Positions 47,137 to 58,036 of a stretch of DNA of 64,000 nt are shown here, in pieces. How positions within the stretch are numbered: position 1 is the first letter of the stretch; each line of letters starts with the position of its first letter. Below the pieces are notes generated by a model that worked only from the letters and a program-made list of their open reading frames with translations, ran no database searches and was not told where the DNA came from. The DNA lies in assembly GCA_963969495.1 (NCBI GenBank), contig OZ018321.1:69763035-69827034 (forward strand), in the 5' to 3' direction. This stretch comes from Ceratothoa steindachneri (taxonomy: Eukaryota > Arthropoda > Malacostraca > Isopoda > Cymothoidae). The position numbers and the translations under genes are program-made.

Positions 47137-47830
47137 AAGAAATTGCGTTGGTGGGTAGAGGACGCAATCACTATGGCTGCTCCGTAAGAGAAAGTAGTAA
47201 TTAACGAAGCAGTTGAAGAAAGAGTGGATTTTCTAAATTAGATGCTGAAAAAAGAGCAATTCCTAAGATAGCTGTGCGGGAAAGAGCACCATCATTAATG
47301 CACCTACGGGAAGAAGCACAATCACTAAGGTAGGTTGGTGTGAAAGATCAATCACTAAAGCAGTATCAAAAAATAGCGCAATAACTTAGGAAGCTGTGGC
47401 TAGAGGTGTTTTAATGATATTGAAGATATGTGGGCAACTGCGCAATCGCTAAGATAGCAGCTGGATAAAGCGCAATCGGTAAAACATCAGTTCAGGAAAA
47501 AGCGCAATTAGTAAGAAAGCTCCATTAAAGAGAGCAGTAACTAACGAAGCAGTGTGTAACTATGCAACGACTAAGGCAAGTAGATGGGAAGGATCGCACT
47601 AACAAATGAAGCTCAAGGAAAGAGCGCAAACCCTTGGAGAGTTGAGGAAAACTACAATCACTTAGACAGTTGTGGGATAGAATAGAATTAATAGGAAGTG
47701 TATGAAAAAGAGCGCAATTTATTATTCAGCAGCGTAAAAGAGCGTAAACACTGCGAGAGCTGTACAAGACAGTGCTAAATCATTATTGAGCTATGCTGCA
47801 AAAGCGCTACATAGATAGCACCTCTTAATA
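47137..47830. repeat. Degenerate ~30-bp minisatellite, array 1
   Basis: Roughly 20 units around the consensus gaaagagcgcaatcactaag followed by gcagctgcgg. Units vary in length by a few bases and many differ at a third of positions, so the period is seen mainly from recurring gcaatcact and aaagagcgc words. No coding frame is maintained. Confidence 0.8.
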
Positions 47831-48470
47831 CGAGGTCCTTGCCTATGAGAAGGCTGAAGGCCCGTCGTTCGCTAAGCTAAGTATTAGGTACAAGGTGTGG
47901 TTTGCCGTCGACTCTGCTGACCTTCTTCCAGTACACATCTAAGTTAGTTAAGTTGGCACATTCCAAGTCTTTTTTTTTCTCTTTTAAATTTAAGGTGACA
48001 ATACATGGCAAAAGTGTGAATATGCATATGGATCTGCCTCCAAGCGCGGCTTTGAAATCTTTGGCTGTCGGAGAGGGCGAAATATCACTAGACACCCCTT
48101 CCACCGCTTGACCAGTTCTCTTCTCACTATCGCCATGATGCAAAAGGGCTTCCCATTTCCCACTTCCGGAGCCGATCAGTAACAGCTCTACTTCAGAAAA
48201 TAAGGTGCCACCCCCCTGAAGCATTTCAAGGAACTCTCCAACAGTCTGCTCCCCAAGAGGAGATTTACTCTTGTTCTAGGCTTTCGAGTGCGGTGGCTTC
48301 CCCCTCACCCCTTTCAAGAGGCGTACTCAGGCGTCTCCATCTCCCTACCAGCGGTAGTCCCTCCTTTCATATCACAGAATAGTGCCAAGAGAGAAGGCAG
48401 AGGGCTCAAAATTGACTAGAGGCTTGATTGGTGCAGTCCCCTTATTGGAGCAAGATAGAACAAGGCCGTA
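47831..48470. other. Non-repeat insertion splitting the minisatellite
   Basis: About 640 bp of GC-richer unique sequence with overlapping open frames on both strands (47877-48224 minus, 47902-48111 plus). No product was recognised. The minisatellite resumes on the far side with the same unit, so this block likely inserted into one original array. Confidence 0.5.
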
Positions 48471-49760
48471 TGTCTGTAATCCCAATAATAAGGTAGCTCC
48501 GGTAAAGAGCGAAATCAATGCGGCAGCAACAAGAATTTAAGCAATAACTAAAGCAACTCAGTGAAAAAAGGGCAATTACTAACGTGGCATCTTGCTAGAA
48601 CGCAATCTCTGAATCGACCCTGAAAAAGAGCGCAACCACTAAGATTGCCCGGGAAAATATAGTAATCGGTAAGGTAGCACCTTGAAAGAGAGCAATCACT
48701 GAGGCAGCTTTGTCCAAGTAAGCAATATATAACGCTGCTACGGGGGAGGAGGCAATCACGAAGACAAGAGCTTAAAATAGTGAAACCATTAAAGCATTAT
48801 GCGAAAAAAGAATGCGGAAAGAGCTCAATCAACAAATTAGCTGACGCAAATAGCGCAATTACTAAGGCATGTGTGTAATGAGTAAGGCATGTGTGCGGGA
48901 AAGTATCCAAATACTAAAGCAATTCCGTGTAAGAGAATCTTGATAGGAAAGACGATGAAAAGAGCACAATCACAAAGTTAGAGGTCTAGGTAAGAACATA
49001 ATCACTAATGTAGCTTTAGGAAAAGAGCACAATTAATAAAGCTGTTCCGAGAAATAAAGCATTCACAAAGATATCATCGGTAAAGAGCTCAATCTCTAAG
49101 GTGGTGCATAAGAAAAATAGATATCACAAGACTGCAGTGGAAGTAACGATATTCAGTAATAGCAAATCACTAAGTGGCTTAGAAAAAGAGAGCGAGCAAT
49201 ATGGCAACACCGAGATAAACGCAATCACTAAGGAGTTATGTGGGAAATGGCGCAGTTACTAAAGAAACTCCTGGAAAGAGCGCAGTTACTAAGGAAGCTC
49301 CTGGAATTAGAGTAAATACTTATTCATCAGCTTGAAAGAGCGTAATCACTAAGTCAGCTGTGAAGGAGAGATTGCAGTCACTAAGTCAACAGCTGAAATA
49401 AACGCAATTACCTAAGCATCTGTTTTTAATACGCAAGCCCTAAGATAACTGCGGTAAAGAGCGCAATCAATATGGCAGCTGCGAAAAATAGCATAATCGC
49501 TAAAGCCGCCTTTGGCAAGAGCGCACTCATTAGGCATGTGCTTGAAATAATGTATCTATTAGTCAGCTGCAGGGAAGAAAGCGTTCAATAAAGCAGATGC
49601 GAAGAAAAGAACAATCGTTAAGGTAATAACCAAGATCTGCGTAATCACCACGGCACCTGAAGAAAGAGGCGCACCTAATAAACAGCTACTTGTTTTACAT
49701 TAATCAGTAATGCAGCTGCTAGAAAGAGAACAATCACAAATACAGTTGAGTAGATGTTTT
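48471..49760. repeat. Degenerate ~30-bp minisatellite, array 2
   Basis: About 40 units with the same consensus as array 1. The clearest local copies are near 49240-49320, where cgcagttactaaggaagctcctgga recurs almost unchanged, which shows recent local duplication. The total across both arrays is about 2 kb. Confidence 0.85.
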
Positions 49761-50221
49761 TTTTCTCTTCGATCAGAATCGTTCCGCTCTACTCCTCTCA
49801 ATGTTTCTCTTTGAATCCGATAGTGTTAGATAAAAGTTCGCTTTTTATTGCAGCGGGCATACCTGTAGGAGGCTCCTTATCCACCCCAAGAGACTGTATC
49901 CGATACTCCTATATAACACTCACCAAAAGATAGTTTTAATTGTTATTATAATATTCACTTTTGCAATTGCAAAAGATGATGATTTTATTAACTCAACAGA
50001 CACACTATATGATACAATTGTCTCTTAAAATGCACTGTATACATGCCACAGCTTTGGAATAACCAAAGACACTTGTTAAAGAAAATTTATATTCCAATTC
50101 AGGGATATTTTCAATTTATTCAAGTCATAAACTTTCTTCTCTTTCAGCCATGAAAATGATATCAATCTGAAATTAATAAAGTATTCCCAACTTAAAAACC
50201 TTCCTAATTTAATTTGTAAAA
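49761..50221. other. AT-rich spacer before the CR1-like LINE
   Basis: No gene or repeat recognised. Confidence 0.5.
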
Positions 50222-50350
50222 CTACAGAACTACAGAACTACAGAATCTAGGACCAACAAAGACCCTAAGGTCCGCTCGAGGCTAGTCCGCTACACTACAT
50301 CCGAAACTACGATACACACTTATCTACGAGTGTATCTCTAACATGCTATA

Positions 50351-50382
<32 letters not shown>

Positions 50383-51800
50383 TCTACTGTACACACTTAT
50401 CTACATGTGTACAATGTCAGGCATATTAACTACTTCAACCTAAGGGGGGGTGATAGAAAGTTTTTCTTCTCAACTTCCGCAGCCCTCGACTGCTAGTGGT
50501 GAAAATCTAGTTATAGGATAGGCGGAAAAGAAAATGGATATCTAAACTACACATGCAAGAGAAATCGCTGGCATCATTTTTAGTCATCATTTTTACTCTC
50601 GTTGTTCCTCCGCTCCAAACTCCTTTTGCAAAGACGTTATTATTTACTGTGCTCAGACTACGTTATATTTATACTATTTAAGTGCGCGTCGAGACGGTTT
50701 TTAAACATATTTACCGACCTACTATCCACTACGTGGGTGGGTAGCCTATTCCAAATTTGAGTAATTTTAAACGTAAAATAGTTTTGGGCTATACTAGTGT
50801 TAAATCGCTTGTTCACTAATTTTAATCCGTGTTGCCGAGTATTTCCCCTATGATCCAATTCGAACAAATTCCTATAATCAACGTTTGAAAATCCTTTCAA
50901 TATTTTAAATACTTCAATTAGCTGGCCACGTAATCTTCTGCCTTCGAGAGATGGCAAATCTAATGCCCTGAGTCTTTCCTCATAGGGCCTGTTTCTCAGC
51001 TCGGGAATTAATTTTGTAGCCCTACGCTGCACTCTTTCTAATTGCGCGATATCTTTGTTTAAGTATGGAGCCCAAAATTGAACCGCATATTCGAGCAGTG
51101 GACGCACAAGTGATTTATACAATGGTAAAATTATCTCTTTGGATTTGAACGTGAAATTACGCGCGATATAACCCAGCACACGATTTGCTTTTTTACATGC
51201 ATCCGCGCATTGTTTCGTGACTTTGAAGTCATCCGAGACTAAAACTCCCAGGTCTTTTTCCAATTTAACTACGTCGAGGACCTGGCCTTTCATGGTATAC
51301 TCTACCCTCAAATTATGGCAACCCAAATGCATCACCTTACATTTACTTAAATTAAACTGCATTTGCCACTTATCCGCCCATCTGACAATCAAGTTTAGGT
51401 CCTTTTGTAATTTTTCTACATCCGATCTTACATAGGCACGGTTGCCCAGCTTCGTGTCGTCAGCAAATTTAGAAATCGTACTAAATACACCATTATCCAA
51501 ATCGTTTATATATATTAGAAACAATAATGGGCCAAGAACGGAGCCTTGTGGCACTCCACTACTGACGTTGACCCAATCTGAACATTCACCATTTATAACT
51601 ACTCGCTGCGAACGATCCTTCAGCCAATTTCTAATCCAATTTAATATCTTACCCTTCACACCGACTGCTTTAACTTTCATTAATAATCTCTCGTGCGGAA
51701 CGGTGTCAAACGCCTTTTTAAAGTCTAGATAGATTACATCTACAGCTTTGCTTTCGTCGTAAACGCAAATCATTTTATGGAAGAATTCGAGCAAATCATG
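50222..51800 (-). mobile_element. CR1-like LINE, 5'-truncated, with structured 3' UTR
   Basis: Leftward element made of a truncated RT frame (50658-51794) and a 430-bp 3' UTR. The UTR holds two hairpins (50388-50413 and 50311-50336) flanking a T24 run (an A run on the coding strand) and ends in three exact copies of an 8-bp unit, ctacagaa, at 50222-50245. Short tandem 8-mers are the hallmark 3' terminus of CR1-group elements. The 5' end is cut at about 51800, inside the RT. Confidence 0.75.
50658..51794 (-). CDS. Reverse transcriptase of CR1-like LINE, open but truncated
   Basis: The longest open frame in the window, 378 codons. Motifs in order: VIYLDFKKAFDTVPHERLL (RT block with the first catalytic Asp), GVPQGSVLGPLLFLIYINDL, KFADDTKLG (FADD, the second and third catalytic Asp), DLGVLVSDDFK, then a C-terminal thumb/tail with RPLLEYAVQFWAPY, LERVQRRATKLIP, LDLPSLEGRRLRGQ and IWNRLPTHVV, ending at the stop at 50658. 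All RT catalytic residues are present. The endonuclease and N-terminal RT are absent because of 5' truncation; the ATG at 51794 is simply the first in the frame. The open frame suggests a young insertion. Confidence 0.85.
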   Translation of the reverse strand: MLEFFHKMICVYDESKAVDVIYLDFKKAFDTVPHERLLMKVKAVGVKGKILNWIRNWLKDRSQRVVINGECSDWVNVSSGVPQGSVLGPLLFLIYINDLDNGVFSTISKFADDTKLGNRAYVRSDVEKLQKDLNLIVRWADKWQMQFNLSKCKVMHLGCHNLRVEYTMKGQVLDVVKLEKDLGVLVSDDFKVTKQCADACKKANRVLGYIARNFTFKSKEIILPLYKSLVRPLLEYAVQFWAPYLNKDIAQLERVQRRATKLIPELRNRPYEERLRALDLPSLEGRRLRGQLIEVFKILKGFSNVDYRNLFELDHRGNTRQHGLKLVNKRFNTSIAQNYFTFKITQIWNRLPTHVVDSRSVNMFKNRLDAHLNSINIT

Positions 51801-53590
51801 GAAAATAATGTATATTTGAATACCGAGATGTAGGTTAATGGTTTATTTCTATGTAAGCAGAATCAAATAAAATGCCTTTGACTGAGTCTGGATTTACATG
51901 TGCGTAGTTGCAAATCAAGGTCATCAGTTAAATGGTTTCCACATCTATTTATGTTGCCGAGCCAAGTGAGGTAAAAGGCGAATAAACCCACTTTGGATCA
52001 CCATTCACCTAGTTATATTAGAAATCTGCTACTTGTATTTGTATAATTCTTTGTCCTTTTCTCATCTGGGTAAGAACAAGGCTGACTTATCTTTAGCTAG
52101 TGAATTTCAGGATGGCTTATCAAAAGTACTTAAAATTTATGTTCAAACGACGAAATACGACATTTCTAGGTTACTTATTTTTAAGCATAAGTTGATCTTA
52201 TTTCGGTAATGAAATCAAGCCTTTGCTTAATGAAGATCCATTACCAATATTCAATTTTATGAAGGAAAAGTGTCTACTATGTAAGGAACTCAAGTGAAAA
52301 TTTTGTGAAGTGCTTATTAATTGGACTAAAAAGTGAATATAATGGATAATTTTGTGTGGAAGTGTAAATATAAACACTTTAGCAAATATATATGTGATTT
52401 TCAATTGGTATTGATTCTTTTTTTTATTCAAGGACATCATTACAGGAGTGATTAAAGCTAATTTTTTATTTGTGTCGAGAAATCTCTGTGTCACAAGCTG
52501 TGGAGATAATCAATATTTTGAAAGATACGGTAATTGATATTTAAAGCTTCTTTCTAGTGTGAACGAAACAGAGGAAAGTTATTCCTAAATGTTTGTGAAT
52601 AAATTGCTAGTCAGTACCATTTTTAATGTCACTTTATTAATTAATTAATCCAATTTTTCTGCGAAAATTAACCAGTTGCAATGAAGGTTTATTAAATAAT
52701 TTTTGGAAAGGCTTTTGTATTTCCGTAAATTACTTGTTCTTCTGAGGATGGCTTATCTATACCAAGTAAATTTTAGGATGGCTTATTTTACCAGGTAAAT
52801 TTCGGGATGGCTTATCTTTACTAGAGATTGGTGGGATGGCATATCTTCACTTGATCCAAGTTATTTGCTGCTAGAGGCGAAATTTTTAATTCATTTTTCG
52901 CTCAAGAGAGTTTAAAAAATCGTCAGAGTTTTCGACTCCGCCTCACGAACTTAATTTAAAAATTATTCAGAGCTGTCTGTTCAGAAGAGTTTTATTAAAA
53001 CTATGTTTATACTTTTAATTAAGTTTCTGGATGTGCCTATGGTGCTGGATATGGTGGATAATACCCATACATCTTCTAGAGGTGGAGGTAAAAACAGACT
53101 AAGCCCAGATAGATTGAAGCTAAGTTCAAACATTCTTCCTTAGACAGCATCAAATTATTGATAACATTTCCCCACTCAGATTTCATCCAAGCTATATTAC
53201 CTCTTTTTTGTCTGTCACTAAGCAATGACTGAATCTAGCAAAAAATATTTACAAATTTTCCATAACTATTGCCAGGGAAAATCCGAAGTTACCAAAACCG
53301 GTGTTCTGTAACCCATTAGTAAAAGCTACATATGGTTAAAAGTTTTGCAAATTAGATAAATAAAACGAAAGTTATCAGCAGAGAAGCAATTTAATAGAAA
53401 AAATGAAGTGATCCAAACAACAGCGGAAACAAATTTGTATTGAAATATAACAATCAAATTATAAGTGGAAAACATTTATACAAGTTATAACTAGTATTTA
53501 GTGGGGAGTTATAATATTCTTGATGATGCTTTGATATTTCTCGTGACAGGAACTAACTAACTGTCTATCCTATTGCACAGTAATATTGCT
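51801..53590. other. AT-rich region with dispersed ggatggcttatc repeats
   Basis: No gene recognised. A word close to aggatggcttatct recurs at 52105-52120 and four times at 52744-52850. Confidence 0.5.
52744..52850. repeat. Tandem array, four ~32-bp units
   Basis: Units begin ggatggcttat and continue with a ctttacc-aggtaaattt type segment; the last reads ggatggcatatc. An outlying related copy lies at 52080-52125. Confidence 0.75.
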
Positions 53591-53599
53591 CCATTATTC

Positions 53600-54260
53600 T
53601 TATATAATTTGCCAGAGTTATTGAACTATTTTCGGATTACTCACTCTAGACTTTTCGCCGAGTGTTTCCAAACATTTTTAATGGAATTTTGATCAACTTA
53701 TACATAGTCCTCTGATCCTCGTTCAGGAAGGTCTTCATCGCCAAGGCTGTGTGAAAGGGGGTGTGAACCATCATGAAAATTGCAGATACTGCTTAGAGGA
53801 TCGAAAATGTAGGCAAATAAAGCATGCTGTAAACCCATTTCCTTGTACAACTGAGCATACATTGTACCCTGTAAGGGGACATGTGACCAAGTGTTTTCTA
53901 TCGAAATCACGTCTCAGACCATGAAACTTCGTCCGCCAATTTTTATACTTTATTTGGTGCAATCCAGAGGCAAACTTTCCTCTTTTCTGCGAGAACCGAT
54001 CTTTTTACCATCGAATCTGAACTAGTTGAACATAGATTCGTCATGGAATTGGACATGGCTCCTTTGGTAATCCGCCCAAATACACTGCTCAGCAGCGATC
54101 CAAAACGAGACTTCTTGCTCTTTAGACTGATTAATGGTTTGATCGCTGTTGGAAGAACGTGAAGATTGTTTTCCTCTAGACGACGAGACACAATCTGCCT
54201 GGAAACATTGATGACACAAATTCACAAATCTCTCACAAACTGCTGTAGCCGTCATTGTTA
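53600..54260 (-). pseudogene. Tc1/mariner transposase, decayed
   Basis: Leftward: TATAVCERFVNL (54215-54255), VSRRLEENNLHV (about 54165-54190), then, after a frame change, HVQFHDESMFN (54020-54055) holding the first catalytic Asp. Later come a KTLGHM / MYAQLYKEM region and finally IPLKMFGNTRRKV near 53650-53700, which corresponds to the third catalytic region. The order fits Tc1-type transposases, with many shifts. The N-terminal helix-turn-helix and both terminal repeats were not found. Confidence 0.6.
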
Positions 54261-54680
54261 TGGCTATGAAACCCCTTTTGAGTTCTTTATTGACTAACCA
54301 GTTGATTTAAAATCTTGATGGCGCAAACTTTCGATCAGCTTTTGGAGAGAGAGTTATGTGGCAGATTTCTTAGGCGTGTTGCCTGGACGATAGATGACAA
54401 TAAAATTACCTACTGTATACAAGATTGGTTGAAGTTATTTGCTATCCAAACAATGACAGTTCTCTCTACAAAAACCCTAAGCGTTAGTATTATTTTGAAC
54501 CGTTGAATTTTCTAGGAAATTGCTTATCTCTCGATACCTTTCGTTTTATCTATCCAATTTTGGATAGCATTAACATAACTGTAGGTTATACATGTAGAAT
54601 ATTGAAAATCAATTTTTGAAATCATGAAATTTTTAAAGCAAATGTTATAGAGGTGGTGATAGAAATACAGACGTTCAGAT
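54261..54680. other. Spacer without a supported gene
   Basis: An open frame at 54315-54506 has no recognisable feature. Confidence 0.45.
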
Positions 54681-55620
54681 CTTCTTGACAGAACTGGATA
54701 TAAATGGGATTGTGTTAGCGGGTTTTAGAGTGAGTTCTCTTCCAGGCGAGACAACAGTCTTCGGTTGAGGATCTTATCAAAGAGCTTCCCGCCAAATTCT
54801 AGGAATGAAATTGGCCGATAGCTTTGTATCAACCTCTGGTCCTTCCCGTTCTTATGTAAAAAAATCATTTTACCCGTTTGATAAGCTTTAGAAAGTATCC
54901 CGTGTTCAGCCAGGGGCTAAAAATTCTCCTCATTCCCTCAATGACATTAGCTGGAGCCTTTTCAAAGTTTAACTTTGTAAGCCCTGATTGTCCTGAGGCT
55001 TGCTAACGGAATGAGCGGAGCGCGCCGAGTAGATACTCTTCCTTGATCTCAGCGTCACCGTCGCGCTGTCTATTCACTTGGTGGTGAGGCTGCGTCCTAT
55101 GTATTTGGCCGTTAAGCTCGTCTACCATGTTAATTTCGAACTCTATATCGTAATCTTTGTTTTCCTCTTCAGTAATTATGAAGATTCTTTCCAAATAACT
55201 TCGGAATAGCTCTTCAATTTTTCCTCTTCTGTTTCGATGTTTCCATCATTTTTTGGTAGTTCAATCTTATTTTTCTTCCCAGTCAATCCTTTGAGACGTT
55301 TAATTTTATTCCAAAAATCTCTGAGAGATGCCGCGTGATCGAGACTATCGATTCCATTGCCCCATCGTCTCAAATGTTGTTCGAGGATCAACTGGTTGAG
55401 CTCTTCTTTGATCTCTTTAATTCGTTGTAATGAATGAATTAGTGTGTTCCTGGTGTTGATACCATACAGTAATTTCAGCTCCCAGTGTAGTTGCTTCATG
55501 TACTTATTCCATCTATATGTTGAAATGGTATTTTACTCGGAGTTAGGGATACAACCCATATCCGTGTTGATGAGATTGCTATTAAAGTCGTTGAGTGCCT
55601 CTTCAATCTCTTCGAGGATA
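54680..55620 (-). pseudogene. Jockey-type LINE ORF2 fragment (linker and RT fingers)
   Basis: Leftward: the linker between endonuclease and RT, with LRRWGNGIDSLDHAASLRDFW and KRLKGLTGKKNKIELP (55260-55390), then KMIFLHKNGKDQRLIQSYRP and ISFLEFGGKLFDKILNRR (about 54760-54870), the RT finger blocks 1-2. It breaks off near 54680 before the catalytic palm. Several frame changes occur between 54960 and 55180. Confidence 0.65.
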
Positions 55621-55639
55621 AGAAAACAGTTTTTAGGAG

Positions 55640-55910
55640 GTATTTATTCTTCCTCGCTTGAACGTAATGTCAAGGGAAAAGGGCCAATACGGCTAGTGGA
55701 ATTTTTAAAACAGTGTAAATGTTCGAGTCCAGCTCGTAGCCTGAGTGTTGAGGACTGGATTTCTTTGTTGATTAAGATGGCTTCTAAGATGTACAGCCTA
55801 GCTTTATTTCCCTCTTTTCTTTTAATTGTGGTGTTTTCAACCAATATATCCCTTGTTAGGCTGATTTTATGTATGCTCTCGATATGATTTTTGGGCACTC
55901 CATTTTGCAT
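55640..55910 (-). pseudogene. Possible GIY-YIG retroelement C-terminus
   Basis: An open leftward frame of 88 codons with SIHKISLTRDILVENTTI and KARLYILEAILINKEIQ, then GLEHLHCFKN before a low-complexity tail and stop. The ARLYILEAILI pattern resembles the end of GIY-YIG domains in some PLE-type elements. It is on the same strand as, and immediately upstream of, the jockey fragment but seems a separate piece. Confidence 0.3.
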
Positions 55911-57400
55911 CTATGTGGTTTAAAGCCTTGAAAGGGTGTTGGTTTTCATGCAAATATTTTTTTAGTATTATGAAGCTTGCAGTTTTCCTGCGGACAGTTA
56001 AATTCGTAAACTATGTTGGTCGACTTCAGGTTCGAGGAGTCTTGGAATAATAAATGGTTTCAACTCCAGAAATTAGACAATTATTAATTCACTACATGGA
56101 ATAATTGAAGAGTTTAAATATGTATTTTTTACAAAGTTTGCTGATTTCCAAAGGTTTTGATAACTACTGTATAGTAAAGAACACACCTTAACACTATTCG
56201 ATGAAATATTTTAACTGATGATTGTTTGAACAATAATATAGACTAACGTTTGTTACATTGCGACTTTTACAGAAGAAGAAGTGGAAAGTCTGAATATTAA
56301 ATCAAATTTGGATTGAATGATATAATATATATTGCTGGCTATTATTTAAGAGCTTTCTTTTCTCACTGACGTCTTACAATTTATTCTGTGATTTATCATA
56401 GGGGAATGTTCCTTGTAGAAAGAACAGATCCTGTTATCTGGCTAATTCCCATTTGTGAATAGTGGCGGGCCACAGAGATCGCACAGTTCTACAGATATAC
56501 ATATGCCGCTGAGGAGGAACCTGGACAAATAAACCTGTGGGCATCACCCCCACGCCAATAATAAGGTTCTCGATCCTTCACAGGGAAAGAATTTTGCAGA
56601 AATTTGGCATTTACAAATACTAACCTTCATTCTATTTGATAGAAATATTGTTTGACAAACAAGGAGAATTTTCGTCTGCATAACTTATTTATAGTTCTCA
56701 TTTCCGTAAATTTCAAATAATGGATTTATTTAGGGATGGTGGGTATATCTAATCTGTGTAAATACATATTGTTTAGAAATACTCTAATCATTTTATTAAA
56801 TATAACGAGGGATCGCTAAAATTAGTAGAGTATGTTTTTAATTTAATGAATTCATGATGCATTTGGGTCGTAAGTGGAAGAGAGATGCTAACCACGGCGT
56901 AACAAAGTTTAATGGCTGAAATTTTATATTTAAAAACGCAGAAACTGAAAAACTTTATCCCCGATACGGTGAAGGAAGGTTTTCGAAAAATTGCCACAAA
57001 AATGAAATATTGAATCTAAGAAGGCAATGTTAAGTTAGTTTTTGTTTCCATTATACATGTGATGCTTGGATGCATTATAGTTAAGTATTTGAAGTCAGCT
57101 ACAGCTTGAGGCTTTATTTAGTAAAACTGCAAAGGAGTCGTCAAAAAAACGCTTAGAGAACACAGGACGACAGTCAGATGGAGAATATGGAAACATTTTA
57201 GATTGCAAATGAGTCATGAAAATAACTGACGATAAAGGACCTATTCGCGATCTCATAGCGATTGCAACCGTATGCTTATAAATTTTATTGTTGAATGTAA
57301 AATAAATACCTTTAAATATTAGGTTTATTATAGATATCTAATCTACTTTTTTTGGTAATACTTGCAAAGTTTTCACTGTCTGTGAAAATTCTCAGCTAAA
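55911..57400. other. AT-rich region without a supported gene
   Basis: No family motif in the short frames present, and no repeat noticed. Confidence 0.45.
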
Positions 57401-57406
57401 TCCTTA

Positions 57407-57790
57407 ATGAGAGGTAATAAGAAGCCAGATCAATATTTTACTGCGGCAAAGTTAAAAACTGAGAGTAGTATTATGAGTTGTCTATCTCTTCCATTTTCTT
57501 CCTTGTTGAATGATGAAGCTGGATCCTTTACAATTCTGAAATCTTTCCCTTCTACAAAAAAAATAAAAGGCGTGTATTTTATTACTAGCAAATCTACTAA
57601 TTGCCACTCTTTTCTACATAGGAAACTGGTAGATCGTTGGGAAAAACCTATGTGAATACAAGGGTGATGTCACCCGAGCTAGTATCGCATCAAGTATTTT
57701 TAATCACATCCAAACTTTAAAAAATAAAGGATTTTCCTCAAAATAAGAAAATTTTAGAATTCAGTTTAAATGTAGTCCTTTTATCCAACA
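57407..57790 (+). pseudogene. Penelope-like GIY-YIG domain, third copy
   Basis: The open frame 57407-57655 covers the linker, with LLNDEAGSFTILKSFPSTKK and KGVYFITSK. After a frame change near 57620 comes EKRMCEYKGDVTRA and SSIFNHIQTLKNKG, which parallels the GIY-YIG region at 25583-25720. The 3' sequence that follows is also related and leads to a hammerhead-like motif and a TA tract. Confidence 0.65.
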
Positions 57791-57873
57791 TCTAATTTAA
57801 ATCATATTCTTAACGATCTTACAACCACATTACGAGTTTTCTGTATCGGTGTGTATCTATTCTCAGTAGACAG

Positions 57874-57912
57874 CTGAAGATAGTTTGGTAAATTCCATAC
57901 CGAAACTAGTGT
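57874..57912 (+). ncRNA. Degenerate hammerhead ribozyme motif
   Basis: CTGAAGA at 57874-57880, a helix II region tttggtaaattccatacc with one strand mutated, then GAAACTAGTG at 57902-57911. The ACTAGT palindrome of helix III is kept, but the cleavage base reads G instead of C and helix I does not pair well. Compared with the 25975-26022 copy it is probably inactive. Confidence 0.5.
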
Positions 57913-57954
57913 AGGGAAGAAATATTATGCTCCTATACAATAGTTTATATATAT

Positions 57955-58028
<74 letters not shown>
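57955..58028. repeat. (TA)n tract at the PLE 3' end
   Basis: A TA run of about 70 bp, starting after tatatatgttta and ending in a short TG run. Confidence 0.95.
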
Positions 58029-58029
<1 letters not shown>

Positions 58030-58036
<7 letters not shown>

